Source: Sinorhizobium terangae (GTDB lineage Bacteria > Pseudomonadota > Alphaproteobacteria > Rhizobiales > Rhizobiaceae). From it: DNA of 64,000 bases. The notes under the pieces were generated by a model. That model was not told the DNA's origin, searched no databases, and worked only from the letters and a program-made list of their open reading frames with translations. Both the position numbers and the translations under genes were made by a program. Positions 43,957-53,244 of the stretch are shown here, piece after piece. The stretch spans positions 434,001 to 498,000 of the forward strand of contig NZ_CP121659.1 in the NCBI RefSeq assembly GCF_029714365.1, read 5' to 3'. The first letter of the stretch is position 1. Each line of letters starts with the position of its first letter.

Positions 43957-45279
43957 TTGACGCGGCACCACTCCCGGAACGCCAAAGGCGGAGGACGACT
44001 GTCATGGCCGCTTTTACCATGCGTCGCGGCCTTGAGCGCGATGGTGCTCTCCGCGTGTGCGGGCCGCCCGACGGGGGTGCTCGTGCCGGTAGCGGCCAAT
44101 CCGTCAGCCACCCAAGTTGAAATGCTGGTTGCGACGACCCGGGGCCGGGCGGAAAAGCCGGGCGAGATGTTCAGCGGTGAACGCGCGCTCATTCCGGCAT
44201 TCGCGGACATTACAGTGTCCATTCCGCCTGAGACCGCACGCAAGGCGGGTGAAGTCGCTTGGCCGCGCAAGCTTCCGCCGAATCCGGAGACGGACTTCGC
44301 AGCACTGAAGGCGGCGGAAGTTGACCGCAGTGCGGCCGAAAAATGGTTGAACAGCCATGTGCGCAAGAGCCCGGATGGCAGCGTCCTCGTCTTTATCCAT
44401 GGGTTCAACAACCAGTTCGAGGATGCGGTCTTCCGTTTTGCGCAGATCATCCACGACTCGGGTGCGCACAGCGTACCGGTGCTTGCGACGTGGCCGTCAC
44501 GGGGGAGTCTGCTCGCCTATGGCTACGACCGCGAAAGCACCAACTATACCCGCAACGCGGTAGAAGACTTGTTTCAGTATCTGGCGCGTGATCCCGAGGT
44601 TAAGGAAGTCTCGATCCTGGCCCATTCGATGGGCAATTGGCTGGCGCTGGAATCCTTGCGGCAGATGGCCATCCGCAACGACGGGCTGCCGGCGAAGTTC
44701 AAGAATGTCATGTTGGCGGCGCCGGACGTGGATGTCGACGTCTTCGGTTCGCAGATCGCCGACATGGGCAAGCAACGGCCGCGCTTCACGCTCTTCGTTT
44801 CCCGCGATGACCGTGCGCTCGCCGTTTCTCGTCGCGTCTGGGGAAATGTCTCGCGGCTGGGAGCGATCGATCCGGAGCAGTCGCCCTACAGGGAGGAACT
44901 GGCTGCGAACGGGATCACCGTCATCGATCTCACCAGGATCAAGGCAGGTGACAATCTGCACCACACAAAGTTCGCGGAGTCGCCGGAAATCGTACAACTG
45001 ATTGGCAGCCGACTGTCCAGCGGCCAGACCTTGACCGACAGTCGTCTGGGGCTTGGCGACCACATCGTGGCGGTGACCGCCGGGGCCGCCCAGACCGTCG
45101 GAACCGCAGCAGGCCTGGTCGTTGCTGCTCCTGCTGCCATAGTCGATCAGAACACGCGGCAGAATTACGTCCACCACGTCGAGACACTCGTCGGACCATC
45201 CGGCGCGGCGAGGTCAAATACGTCCGATAGCGCGTGCGGAGAGCAGAGTCAGGAGAGGTCCGGGAACTGCAGCCGATAG
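43957..45279 (+). CDS. Lipoprotein alpha/beta hydrolase (DUF900 family)
   Basis: 440 residues. A TTG start at 43957 follows AGGAG by nine bases and gives a lipoprotein signal with lipobox LSAC (Cys34). The DUF900 alpha/beta hydrolase core follows: VLVFIHGFNNQFEDAVFRFA (oxyanion loop), nucleophile elbow AHSMGN, and a probable catalytic His in DNLHHTKF. The C-terminal ~70 residues are Ala/Val-rich. Esterase or lipase-like activity at the periplasmic face is expected; the substrate is unknown. It follows the sulfatase after a hairpin. Confidence 0.87.
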   Translation: MTRHHSRNAKGGGRLSWPLLPCVAALSAMVLSACAGRPTGVLVPVAANPSATQVEMLVATTRGRAEKPGEMFSGERALIPAFADITVSIPPETARKAGEVAWPRKLPPNPETDFAALKAAEVDRSAAEKWLNSHVRKSPDGSVLVFIHGFNNQFEDAVFRFAQIIHDSGAHSVPVLATWPSRGSLLAYGYDRESTNYTRNAVEDLFQYLARDPEVKEVSILAHSMGNWLALESLRQMAIRNDGLPAKFKNVMLAAPDVDVDVFGSQIADMGKQRPRFTLFVSRDDRALAVSRRVWGNVSRLGAIDPEQSPYREELAANGITVIDLTRIKAGDNLHHTKFAESPEIVQLIGSRLSSGQTLTDSRLGLGDHIVAVTAGAAQTVGTAAGLVVAAPAAIVDQNTRQNYVHHVETLVGPSGAARSNTSDSACGEQSQERSGNCSR

Positions 45280-45378
45280 CCCGGCAGATGACGGATCAGG
45301 CTGCTGTCCTGAGCCGGGATTGAACGAGGGGCTTGGAAGAGAGATTGCTCGCAACAGCGACCGTTACAGGGAGATATC

Positions 45379-46170
45379 ATGAAGATTTGCATCGTTCGTA
45401 CTCTAGCGGCAATCGGAACTTGCCTCGTTGCCGGCACGGTCAAGGCCGCGGACATTTATTCCCCGATGACGCCGGAGGTTCAGCAGACGACCACCGAAAG
45501 CGGATGGACCTTTTCCTTCGCCCCCTATTTCTGGGCGGCCGGATTGTCGGGTGACGTCGCGCAGTTCGGGCTGCCGGCGGTGGATGTCGATGCCAGTTTC
45601 AGCGATATCTTCGATCACCTTGAGTTCGGTGCGATGGCGATTGGCGAAGCCCGCAACGGACCGTACAGCATCTTCGCTGACGTCATGTACACCAAGATTT
45701 CGGGCCAAGCGGGCACACCACGAGGTGTTCTCGCAACGGACGTCGAGCTCACATCGGAAACGTTCGCCGGGCTGCTCGGCGTGGGATACTCCGTCTTCGA
45801 GAGCGGGGCAGCGCGGTTGGACGTGGTCGGCGGCCTGCGCGTATGGTCCGTCGAAAGCGAGCTTTCCTTCCACGGCGGGCTTCTTGATGGGCGCTCCAGA
45901 AGCGATGACGCCACCTGGGTGGACGGTCTGGCCGGCTTTCGCGGTACCTATTCGCTGACACCTGAAATATACCTGACGGGTTGGGGACTCATCGGTGCCG
46001 GTGCTGCCGATCTCGACTGGGACGTTGCCGCGGCGATCGGCTACCGGTTCAGCGACACGATTTCGGCGGTCGCCGGCTACCGCGCTCTGGGGGTGGACTA
46101 TAGCGACGACGGATTCGTGTTCGATGCCGTCCAGCAGGGGCCGATCCTTGGGCTTGTGCTGCGGTTCTAG
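45379..46170 (+). CDS. Outer-membrane beta-barrel protein
   Basis: 263 residues with a signal peptide (MKICIVRTLAAIGTCLVAG...VKA) and alternating amphipathic strands rich in aromatic girdle residues (WTFSFAPYFWAAGL, LTGWGLIGAG, ISAVAGYRALGVDY), ending in Leu-Arg-Phe, the C-terminal phenylalanine recognised by the BAM complex. Probably an 8- to 10-stranded barrel. Start ATG 45379 follows AGGGAG. It closes the exported-protein/sulfatase island; a role as porin or surface protein is inferred. Confidence 0.82.
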   Translation: MKICIVRTLAAIGTCLVAGTVKAADIYSPMTPEVQQTTTESGWTFSFAPYFWAAGLSGDVAQFGLPAVDVDASFSDIFDHLEFGAMAIGEARNGPYSIFADVMYTKISGQAGTPRGVLATDVELTSETFAGLLGVGYSVFESGAARLDVVGGLRVWSVESELSFHGGLLDGRSRSDDATWVDGLAGFRGTYSLTPEIYLTGWGLIGAGAADLDWDVAAAIGYRFSDTISAVAGYRALGVDYSDDGFVFDAVQQGPILGLVLRF

Positions 46171-46188
46171 CGATGCTCGTGCGCTCGC

Positions 46189-46212
46189 CTGGGCGCTCAA
46201 CGGTGCGCCCAG
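46189..46212 (+). terminator. GC-rich hairpin after the beta-barrel gene
   Basis: CTGGGCGC (46189-46196), 8-nt loop, GCGCCCAG (46205-46212). No T-run follows, so its strength as a terminator is doubtful. Confidence 0.35.
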
Positions 46213-46405
46213 CGACTGGCGCCGTTCGCCAAAGAGGATCCGGTGCGGCGGTGGCGACTACACTGCGACGGAACGGCAGGGCCCCGATGATGACTTATAC
46301 CAGCCCATATTGCTCTTCAACGACGCAACGCCCACCGCCTTGAGCTTCAAAGAAACGGCCCGTTGCTCCGACATCAACTCGCGCAACTGCATTTCCTGTC
46401 GTCCA

Positions 46406-46421
46406 TTAAACCAGCATTAAC
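46406..46421. promoter_or_regulatory. Candidate CtrA binding site (TTAA-N7-TTAAC)
   Basis: TTAA (46406-46409), ACCAGCA, TTAAC (46417-46421), a full match to the CtrA consensus, 237 bp before the SleB-like hydrolase gene. The rest of 46213-46657 shows no gene or other recognisable feature. Confidence 0.5.
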
Positions 46422-46657
46422 CATGACGCTCCTATGGTTCATGCATGGAGTGTTAGAGATGAGGGTTAGCCCGGGGCTGAAGCGTACAACGCGCACAAGC
46501 AACTAGGTTATTCCTGCATTTTCTAGGCTCTACCGAGGCGGTTTCGGTGCGCTGTCCGACCGCTTCCAAATCTTAGCTTCCTGCACGGAATCTTGGAGCT
46601 GGCCCTTCGCCGGCTTGGGAGAACGCGTGCCCGAGTAGTGTTGCGTGGAGCCGGTTG

Positions 46658-47836
46658 GTGCGTAAGAGCCAGAAGTTGCGTTGCAAGTCTCGTATGTCTT
46701 TGCCGGCCTGGGCTGCGCCCGCGATGATCGGCATTGCCATTTTCCTGAGCTTCCCCTCAGCGGTCGCCTATTCCGACCTGGCGACCTTCCTGTCCGGCAT
46801 CAACCGAGGCGGCGAGCGCTGGCGGATGTATCTGACACAATCGCCGGCGGGTTCGCTGCACGAGGTCGAGATGGTGTTCGCCGATCCGATCACCACCGGT
46901 GCCCTGGATGGCGGTGCCGGCATCACGATGCCCGACGGCAGCCATGTGGCGCTGACCGCGGAAACCAAGCACGAGGGCGCCTCGCCCGACGAAGACCGCG
47001 TGACCCGCAAGCTGAAGAAGGGTCGGATCATTGCCGTCACCCCCGTGACGCCGCCGAAGGACTTTACCGCCGGTTCGATCCTCCAGCGTACGAGTTCGCT
47101 GATGGAGCCGGACTTCGACGGGCTCGAGAAGATGGTTTTCGCCAAGCCGCGTATCAAGGGCAAGGAGATCGAGATCGCCACGGCCTTCTACCGAAAGAAG
47201 CCGCCGAAGGCCGATCCCGGCGTTTCGCCGATGCTCGCCAAGCTGATTACCAACGACAAGGCCGATATTCTTGCGACCGCCTATGTCCGGCCCGAGCCGG
47301 ACTATGCGCGTGAGTCGCCCTTCGATTCGATTCTCAGGGAAGACAAGAACGCCGGCCGCTTCATTCCGGAAATCGCGCCCGACGACCATGCCTGGGCGGC
47401 AACCGCCTTGCCCGCCACGGTCTTCAGCAAGGAAGAGCAGACCTGCCTCGCCGAAGGAATCTACTTCGAGGCCCGCAGCGAGTCCGTGAAAGGCCAGGCC
47501 GCAGTGGCGCAGGTTATTCTCAATCGCGTCCGCAACCCGACCTACCCGAAGACGATTTGCGGCGTCGTCTATCAGAACAAGGCCTGGCGCAACCGTTGCC
47601 AGTTCTCCTTCGCCTGCGACATGATCCGCGACCTGATCTACTCGCGCTCGCACTGGAAGACCGCCAAGGAAGTCGCAATGGCCGTCACCGCCGGTAAGAT
47701 CTGGCTGCCGGAAGTGGGGTCGGCAACACATTATCACGCGACCTATGTGAACCCGGCCTGGGCAAAAACCATGAAGCGCGTCGGCAAGATCGGCTTGCAC
47801 ATCTTCTATCGCACCTATGGCGGCGGCTGGAGCTGA
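46658..47836 (+). CDS. Cell-wall hydrolase, SleB-like (hydrolase_2 domain)
   Basis: 392 residues. N-terminal signal/anchor (WAAPAMIGIAIFLSFPSAVA), a ~230-residue unassigned central region, then a SleB/hydrolase_2 domain from about 270: TCLAEGIYFEARSE with the putative catalytic Glu, QVILNRVRNPTYP, CQFSFACD and ATHYHATYVNPAW. SleB-type enzymes are peptidoglycan lytic transglycosylases or amidases; in rhizobia they are linked to envelope growth rather than spores. GTG 46658 follows GGAG by seven bases; TTG 46655 and ATG 46694 are alternatives. An upstream CtrA box suggests cell-cycle control. Confidence 0.85.
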   Translation: MRKSQKLRCKSRMSLPAWAAPAMIGIAIFLSFPSAVAYSDLATFLSGINRGGERWRMYLTQSPAGSLHEVEMVFADPITTGALDGGAGITMPDGSHVALTAETKHEGASPDEDRVTRKLKKGRIIAVTPVTPPKDFTAGSILQRTSSLMEPDFDGLEKMVFAKPRIKGKEIEIATAFYRKKPPKADPGVSPMLAKLITNDKADILATAYVRPEPDYARESPFDSILREDKNAGRFIPEIAPDDHAWAATALPATVFSKEEQTCLAEGIYFEARSESVKGQAAVAQVILNRVRNPTYPKTICGVVYQNKAWRNRCQFSFACDMIRDLIYSRSHWKTAKEVAMAVTAGKIWLPEVGSATHYHATYVNPAWAKTMKRVGKIGLHIFYRTYGGGWS

Positions 47837-47998
47837 TAGACAGTCTCGACTCCGCCGGATGATCTGGCGCCGCGCGGTTACCTGATACAGTCCGGTCGCC
47901 GCCGATTCTCGTTGCCGCTTTGCCGCAGCTTGCCAATATTCTGGCTAACCATCTGAAATCATGGAGAAATATTGTCCACGTCGAAGGGGCTCGTATGC

Positions 47999-48027
47999 CT
48001 TGACTATGCGGGTGCCTAAAACTATGT
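47999..48027 (+). promoter_or_regulatory. Housekeeping promoter of the atp F0 operon
   Basis: CTTGAC (47999-48004), 17-bp spacer, CTATGT (48022-48027): a near-perfect match to the rhizobial sigma-70 consensus CTTGAC-N17-CTATAT. The predicted start near 48034 leaves a leader of about 95 nt before atpI. Confidence 0.75.
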
Positions 48028-48129
48028 TGCGCGCGACTTCAAATGGGGCCGAAGCGTGGCTTGAACACCGGCCGTTTGTATGACCGAGATCGCGTTTAAG
48101 ACCGCGTGGGGACTGCAAAGGGGAGCCAT

Positions 48130-48489
48130 GTGACGGAGAAGCCGGAAGAAAGTCTGGAAGCGCGGCTGAAGCGCCTTGGCGACGACATCGCGTCCAAGCG
48201 GACGGACAAGTCGGACGACGTCGAGACGCGCGCTGCGGAAAGTCGGCAAGGCTACGCGGCGGCGATGAAGCTCTCGAGCGAGTTCATCGCCGGCATCGTG
48301 GTCGGGGCGTTTCTGGGCTATCTTTTGGACCACTTTGCGGGTACAGGGCCGTGGGGCATGATCGTCTTGCTGCTTCTCGGGTTCTGTGCCGGCGTCTTGA
48401 ATGTGCTGCGGTCGGCCGGGCTGGTGGCAACGCCGGACCAGGGAAGACGCAGCCCTGGAAATGACAAGAAGGACGGGGATGGCGCCTGA
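48130..48489 (+). CDS. atpI: F0F1 ATP synthase assembly protein AtpI
   Basis: 119 residues: a charged N-terminus, two transmembrane helices (SSEFIAGIVVGAFLGYLLDHF, WGMIVLLLLGFCAGVLNVLR) and a charged C-terminus. AtpI helps assemble the c-ring and may carry Mg2+. GTG 48130 follows AAGGGGAG closely; ATG-like codons further upstream (48106) are less convincing. First gene of the F0 operon, as in other alphaproteobacteria, where the F1 genes are in a separate operon elsewhere. Confidence 0.92.
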   Translation: MTEKPEESLEARLKRLGDDIASKRTDKSDDVETRAAESRQGYAAAMKLSSEFIAGIVVGAFLGYLLDHFAGTGPWGMIVLLLLGFCAGVLNVLRSAGLVATPDQGRRSPGNDKKDGDGA

Positions 48490-48549
48490 GGCGTTGCCCG
48501 AATGAACACGATTTCCGCTCGCGGGCGGGCAAAACGAAAGAGAAGCGCG

Positions 48550-49302
48550 GTGTCAAACGATCCGACCCACCAGTTCCTGGTCAACAAGATTGTCCCGATC
48601 GAGATTGGCGGAATTGACTTTTCGTTCACCAATGCGTCGCTGTTCATGGTCGCGACCGTCGGTGCGGCTGCCGGCTTTCTCTATCTGACGACCTCGCAGC
48701 GCGGCCTGATCCCGACGCGCATGCAGTCGGTCTCGGAAATGTCCTATGAATTCATCGCCTCGATGCTGCGCGAGGGCGCCGGAAGCCACGGGATGAAATT
48801 CTTCCCGATGGTGTTCTCGCTGTTCATGTTCATCCTGACGGCGAACCTGCTCGGCATGTTTCCCTATTTCTTCACCGTCACCAGCCAGATCATCGTTACC
48901 TTCGCACTCGCCGTCTTCGTGATCGGCACGGTCATTCTCTACGGCTTCTATAAGCACGGCCTGAGCTTCCTTAAGCTTTTCGTGCCGCATGGGGTGCCGG
49001 GTGCGCTTCTGCCGCTGGTGGTGTCGATCGAAGTCATCTCGTTCCTTTCCCGTCCGATCAGCCTCTCGGTCCGTCTCTTCGCCAACATGCTGGCCGGCCA
49101 CATCACGCTGAAGGTCTTCGCAGGCTTCGTCGCCTCGCTCAGCGCGTTTGGCGCGCTCGGCATCGGCGGCGCGGTCCTGCCGCTCCTCATGACCGTCGCT
49201 CTCACCGGTCTTGAATTCCTGGTCGCCTTCCTCCAGGCCTATGTCTTTGCGGTGCTGACCTGCATGTACCTCAACGACGCCGTCCATCCGGGAAGCCACT
49301 AG
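48550..49302 (+). CDS. atpB: ATP synthase F0 subunit a
   Basis: 250 residues, five to six transmembrane helices. It starts [20 protein letters not shown], the rhizobial subunit-a N-terminus, and contains the essential arginine in the helix [14 protein letters not shown] that faces the c-ring, with the conserved QAYVFAVLT near the end. The GTG at 48550 fits this N-terminus; an earlier ATG at 48502 adds a basic 16-residue stretch without family support. Proton half-channels form at its interface with subunit c. Confidence 0.96.
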   Translation: MSNDPTHQFLVNKIVPIEIGGIDFSFTNASLFMVATVGAAAGFLYLTTSQRGLIPTRMQSVSEMSYEFIASMLREGAGSHGMKFFPMVFSLFMFILTANLLGMFPYFFTVTSQIIVTFALAVFVIGTVILYGFYKHGLSFLKLFVPHGVPGALLPLVVSIEVISFLSRPISLSVRLFANMLAGHITLKVFAGFVASLSAFGALGIGGAVLPLLMTVALTGLEFLVAFLQAYVFAVLTCMYLNDAVHPGSH

Positions 49303-49384
49303 GGAATAACAGTCGCTGGCTTCCGGTCGGACAAGCCGCCGGAAGCGCAAATCTAAGCCGCAACACCATTCGAAGGAGTCAATC

Positions 49385-49612
49385 ATGGAAGCGGAAGCAG
49401 CAAAGTTCATCGGTGCAGGTCTTGCATGCCTTGGTATGGCCGGCACGGCTCTCGGCCTCGGCAACATCTTCGGCAGCTACCTGTCCGGCGCTCTGCGCAA
49501 TCCGTCGGCTGCTGACGGCCAGTTCGGCCGCCTCGTATTCGGCTTCGCCGTTACGGAAGCTCTGGGCATCTTCTCGCTACTCGTAGCCCTGCTCCTCCTC
49601 TTCGCCGTCTAA
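49385..49612 (+). CDS. atpE: ATP synthase F0 subunit c
   Basis: 75 residues forming the typical hairpin of two transmembrane helices: [20 protein letters not shown], polar loop with RNPSA, and [20 protein letters not shown] with the proton-carrying Glu in the TEALG segment. AAGGAG lies at good distance before ATG 49385. An 82-bp gap separates it from atpB. Confidence 0.97.
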   Translation: MEAEAAKFIGAGLACLGMAGTALGLGNIFGSYLSGALRNPSAADGQFGRLVFGFAVTEALGIFSLLVALLLLFAV

Positions 49613-49689
49613 TACGGACCGAAGTTTTGACCGCGGCCTCCAGCAGGGGCCGCGGTCACGCATATTCTTGAGTGCACCTGGAGGTGAGC

Positions 49690-50301
49690 ATGTTTGTGAC
49701 CGCGGCTTATGCCCAGTCAACCACCACTGAAGGCGAAGCGCACGAACCCGCTGCAGCCGGCGAGGTGCACACCGAAACGGGTGTGGCCCCCGAAGGCGAA
49801 CACGGCACGGGCGTGTTCCCGCCCTTCGATTCGAGCCATTTCGCATCGCAGTTGCTTTGGCTCGCGATCACGTTCGGCCTCTTCTATCTATTGATGTCGA
49901 AGGTCATCATTCCGCGTATTGGCGGCATTCTCGAGACCCGCCACGACCGGATCGCTCAGGACCTGGATGAAGCGTCCCGCCTCAAAGGCGAAGCCGACGC
50001 TGCGATCGCGTCCTACGAGCAGGAACTGGCAACCGCCAAGGCCAAGGGCCATTCGATCGCCGATACGGCACGCGAGGCTGCCAAGGCGAAGGCCAGCGCC
50101 GACCGGACTGCGGTTGAGGCCGACTTGGCGAAGAAGATCACCGCCGCTGAAACGCGCATTGCCGATATCAAGTCCAAGGCGCTCGCCGATGTCGGCGCGA
50201 TCGCCGAGGAAACGGCAACCGCGGTCGTCAAGCAACTGATCGGTGGAACCGTCACCAAGGCCGAGATCGCTGCCGCCGTCAAGGCATCGGCAGGCAACTG
50301 A
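49690..50301 (+). CDS. atpF2: ATP synthase F0 subunit b'
   Basis: 203 residues. An acidic N-terminal extension ([20 protein letters not shown]) precedes a single transmembrane helix ([20 protein letters not shown]) and a long Ala/Lys/Glu coiled coil (about 85-185). Presence of both b and b' in tandem is characteristic of alphaproteobacteria and phototrophs, where they form a heterodimeric peripheral stalk. GGAGGTGAGC sits just before ATG 49690; ATG 49672 is upstream of that site and unlikely. Confidence 0.94.
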   Translation: MFVTAAYAQSTTTEGEAHEPAAAGEVHTETGVAPEGEHGTGVFPPFDSSHFASQLLWLAITFGLFYLLMSKVIIPRIGGILETRHDRIAQDLDEASRLKGEADAAIASYEQELATAKAKGHSIADTAREAAKAKASADRTAVEADLAKKITAAETRIADIKSKALADVGAIAEETATAVVKQLIGGTVTKAEIAAAVKASAGN

Positions 50302-50314
50302 GGAACAATGAACG

Positions 50315-50800
50315 ATGGCACTTGATGCTACTTTCTACGCCCTTATCGGCCTGATCCTCTTCCTGGCCCTCATCGCCTATCTGAAGGTTCCGGGGATGAT
50401 GGCCAGCGCGCTCGACGCTCGCGCCAACAAGATCGGCAACGAACTGGCGGAAGCCAAGCGCCTGCGCGAAGAGGCCCAGAGCCTGGTGGCCGAGTATCAG
50501 CGCAAGCGCAAGGACGCTGAGGCCGAGGCCGCCAGCATCGTTGCCGCCGCGCAGCGGGAAGCGGAAATGCTGACGGCGGAAGCCAAGCAGAAGACCGAGG
50601 AATATGTCGCGCGCCGCACGGCACTTTCCGAACAGAAGATCAAGCAGGCCGAAAGCGACGCGATCAATGCGGTCCGTTCGGCAGCCGTTGATCTGGCGAT
50701 CAGCGCCGCAGAGAAGGTCTTGTCGACCAAGACCGATGCCGATGCGCAGGATACGCTGTTCAAGAAGGCGCTCGGCGAGGTCAAGACTCGGCTCAACTGA
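50315..50800 (+). CDS. atpF: ATP synthase F0 subunit b
   Basis: 161 residues: N-terminal transmembrane helix (ATFYALIGLILFLALIAYL) followed by an uninterrupted charged helix for coiled-coil pairing with b'. Fourteen bases separate it from the b' stop. It ends the F0 operon and is followed 48 bp later by a strong terminator. Confidence 0.95.
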   Translation: MALDATFYALIGLILFLALIAYLKVPGMMASALDARANKIGNELAEAKRLREEAQSLVAEYQRKRKDAEAEAASIVAAAQREAEMLTAEAKQKTEEYVARRTALSEQKIKQAESDAINAVRSAAVDLAISAAEKVLSTKTDADAQDTLFKKALGEVKTRLN

Positions 50801-50848
50801 GACGGCAACGATCTGAAAATTCAAAGAAGGCGTCACCTCGCGAATTGA

Positions 50849-50884
50849 CCCCCGAAAGTTGGACCTCCACTTTCGGGGGTTTTT
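50849..50884 (+). terminator. Intrinsic terminator of the atp F0 operon
   Basis: CCCCCGAAAGT (50849-50859), 9-nt loop, ACTTTCGGGGG (50869-50879), then TTTTT. An 11-bp perfect stem with U-run, a textbook rho-independent terminator. Confidence 0.93.
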
Positions 50885-50985
50885 GCATGCCGCGAGTGTC
50901 TGAGGCGAGCGATTGCCGCACGTCGACGGCGAGGGGAGTTATCGCGGCGCCAGTCCAACCCTTGGGGGGAAGCTCGCTCGGCGGC

Positions 50986-51034
50986 CAATTCAATGTGCTG
51001 CAGCCATCTTTGCGCGTCTCGAAGACGGGCCGCG
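50986..51034. repeat. Degraded palindromic intergenic element, copy 7
   Basis: CAATTCAATGTGCTGCAG, CTTTGCGCGTC and AGACGGGCCGCG follow the linker and second-hairpin modules of the intact copies, with substitutions and the first stem lost. Lies in the gene-free gap 50885-51173. Confidence 0.6.
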
Positions 51035-51107
51035 TTATAGCGCGGGATGCGCTTACGTGCGTTCGCGCCACCGCTTTATCCGTTTGCTTTTGCCGCATTT
51101 GCGCGAC

Positions 51108-51127
51108 GTCAGGTGATTTCACCTGAC
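51108..51127. other. Perfect palindrome downstream of rnhB
   Basis: GTCAGGTGA (51108-51116), TT, TCACCTGAC (51119-51127). Nine-base-pair stem between the atp terminator and the end of rnhB. No T-run on either side; it may be part of another repeat family or a weak terminator for rnhB. Confidence 0.45.
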
Positions 51128-51173
51128 TGCAAAATGCTCTGGCGCGCCACCTGTCGATTGCTGGTCGAAGGCA

Positions 51174-51824
51174 TCAAACCTGGCGAAAGGGCCGGAAACT
51201 CATTCGGTGCAGCGAGCAGGGGCCGTGGCTGTCGATGGCGTTTCGATGCTTTGTGGTGGCATAGCCGGCATGAATGGCGAAGCCATAGGCCGGGAAAGTG
51301 ACATCGGCGCGCGCCATCATCCGATCGCGAGTCACCTTGGCGACGATCGATGCAGCAGCGATCGACATCGACCGGGAATCGCCTTTGATGATCGCTTTGG
51401 CGTGGCAGGAAATTCCCGGCGGAACATCACGGCCGTCGACGAGCAGGAAACGCGCGGTCGTGGAAAGACCATCGACGGCCCGCCGCATCGCGTCGAGGCT
51501 TGCCTTGAGAATATCGGTCGTGTCGATGCGTGTCGCCGAAGACGAGGCGATCGACACCGTCGCCGTCGCGAGAATTTGCTCAAATAGTGCTTCGCGCTGC
51601 TCGGCGCTCAGGAGCTTGCTGTCGTTCAGACCATTCGGAATGGCGTCCGGATCGAGAATGACCGCCGCAGCAACGACGGGGCCGGCCAAGGGTCCCCGCC
51701 CCGCCTCGTCCGCGCCGGCGACAGGCCAAAAACCATCGCGGCGGGCGGCAAGCTCGAAGCCGAAATCAGGGACGGGCAGCTCGATGGGAAAGAGTGGGGA
51801 ATCGGGCGAATTGCGACGTGACAT
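51174..51824 (-). CDS. rnhB: Ribonuclease HII
   Basis: 216 residues. RNase HII cuts at ribonucleotides embedded in DNA. The active-site block [20 protein letters not shown] (catalytic Asp and Glu), NDSKLLS and the later [11 protein letters not shown] with a conserved carboxylate-containing segment are present, ending with the typical [11 protein letters not shown] 51824 (GAGGG upstream) gives the usual length; the frame stays open to 51911. It is transcribed towards the atp terminator, and precedes by strand order a radical SAM gene. Confidence 0.94.
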   Translation of the reverse strand: MSRRNSPDSPLFPIELPVPDFGFELAARRDGFWPVAGADEAGRGPLAGPVVAAAVILDPDAIPNGLNDSKLLSAEQREALFEQILATATVSIASSSATRIDTTDILKASLDAMRRAVDGLSTTARFLLVDGRDVPPGISCHAKAIIKGDSRSMSIAAASIVAKVTRDRMMARADVTFPAYGFAIHAGYATTKHRNAIDSHGPCSLHRMSFRPFRQV

Positions 51825-52022
51825 GCGGGGACCCTCGCATATTCGCCCGATTCCCTTCAAGCCCCCCGGTACGAGTGCGGCGGTAACCGGGAGGAAAACC
51901 AGCGCCATCACGAGGCAGGGGAGGGCGCCGGAACCGAGATTTTGCTTGAACGATGCTATCGAACTCCTGTCGGAGAGGAGATCGGCTTGTATTTGGCGAG
52001 AAGTCTCAGGGGGTGCGCTGAC

Positions 52023-53180
52023 CTAAAGCAGTGACAGTTGAACTCCCATTCCGAGTGGCGGCACGAAGACGTCATTGCGCAATTGCCGGCGCGTCAGGTT
52101 GAGCCCCAGGCGCTTGGCAGCAAGCTCGAAGCGCCGGCCGATCTGCCAGGCATAGGGGCCAGCCCCTTTCATGCGCTTGCCGAACTCGGCGTCATAGTCC
52201 TTGCCGCCACGCATGGAGCGGATCAGCGACATGACGTGGCGGTAGCGGTCCGGATAATTCCGCAGCAGCCAATCGCGAAAGAGCGGGCTTACCTCGAGTG
52301 GCAGCCGCAACAGCACGTAGCTCGCTTCCGACGCGCCCGCCGCCTTCGCCGAATCGAGCACGCGCTCGATCTCATGGTCGTTCAGCGCCGGGATGATCGG
52401 TGAAACCAGAACACCGGCGGGAATACCTGCATCCGAGATGGCGCGGATCGCCTCGAGCCGCTTTGCCGGCGTCGATGCCCGCGGTTCCATCGTGCGCGCC
52501 AGTTTTCGATCGAGCGTGGTCACCGAAATGCCGACCCGCGCCAATCCCATTTCCGCCATCGGGGCAAGCAGATCGATGTCGCGTGTCACCATGGCCGACT
52601 TGGTGACGATCATCACAGGGTGGTTTGCCGCCTTCAACACTTCGAGGATCTGGCGCATGATCCGCCATTCCTTCTCGATCGGTTGGTAGGGGTCGGTATT
52701 GGTGCCGATCGCGATCGGACGAACCTTATAGTCGGGCCTCGCCAACTCCCGTTCCAGCAGACGCGGGGCATCGGGCTTGGCGAAAATTTTGGACTCGAAA
52801 TCGAGGCCCGCCGAGAGGCCCATATAGGCATGGGTCGGGCGCGCGAAACAGTAGATGCAGCCGTGCTCGCAACCGCGGTAAGGATTGATCGAGCGGTCGA
52901 AACCAATGTCCGGAGATTCGTTGCGCGTGATAACCGCACGTGGCTTCTCGACCTGGACTTCCGTCTTGAAGGGCGGCAGTTCCTCGATGCTCTCCCAACC
53001 GTCGTCGAAGACCTCACGCGATTGCGGTTCGAAGCGGCCGGACATGTTCAGGCCCGCGCCGCGGCCACGCCGGCGATCGATGTCGATCCTCAGGCCCGTC
53101 CCCTTGATCATTGCTTCGGCCTTGTCCGCGGTGTTGGCGGGCGCAAAGGCGCCCTGCCTCAATTGAGACAGCTCGGTCAT
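52023..53180 (-). CDS. PA0069/SplB-like radical SAM protein
   Basis: 385 residues. The radical SAM cluster motif is RGCEHGCIYCFARPTH (CxxxCxxC, about 111-126), inside an SplB-type TIM barrel (SINPYRGCEHG, ATxVTKSAMVTRDIDLL-like, ARVGISVTTLD). Spore photoproduct lyase is the founding member; this non-sporulator branch (PA0069 family) has no settled function but is often proposed to act on DNA damage. ATG 53180 follows AGGAGA by six bases. A LexA box 65 bp upstream supports SOS induction and a repair role (inference). Confidence 0.87.
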   Translation of the reverse strand: MTELSQLRQGAFAPANTADKAEAMIKGTGLRIDIDRRRGRGAGLNMSGRFEPQSREVFDDGWESIEELPPFKTEVQVEKPRAVITRNESPDIGFDRSINPYRGCEHGCIYCFARPTHAYMGLSAGLDFESKIFAKPDAPRLLERELARPDYKVRPIAIGTNTDPYQPIEKEWRIMRQILEVLKAANHPVMIVTKSAMVTRDIDLLAPMAEMGLARVGISVTTLDRKLARTMEPRASTPAKRLEAIRAISDAGIPAGVLVSPIIPALNDHEIERVLDSAKAAGASEASYVLLRLPLEVSPLFRDWLLRNYPDRYRHVMSLIRSMRGGKDYDAEFGKRMKGAGPYAWQIGRRFELAAKRLGLNLTRRQLRNDVFVPPLGMGVQLSLL

Positions 53181-53244
53181 CGATATCTCCTCGGAAGAGA
53201 CGGGGCTTCGTTTCGTCCTGATTATTTTCCTATCGCAGAAGCGA

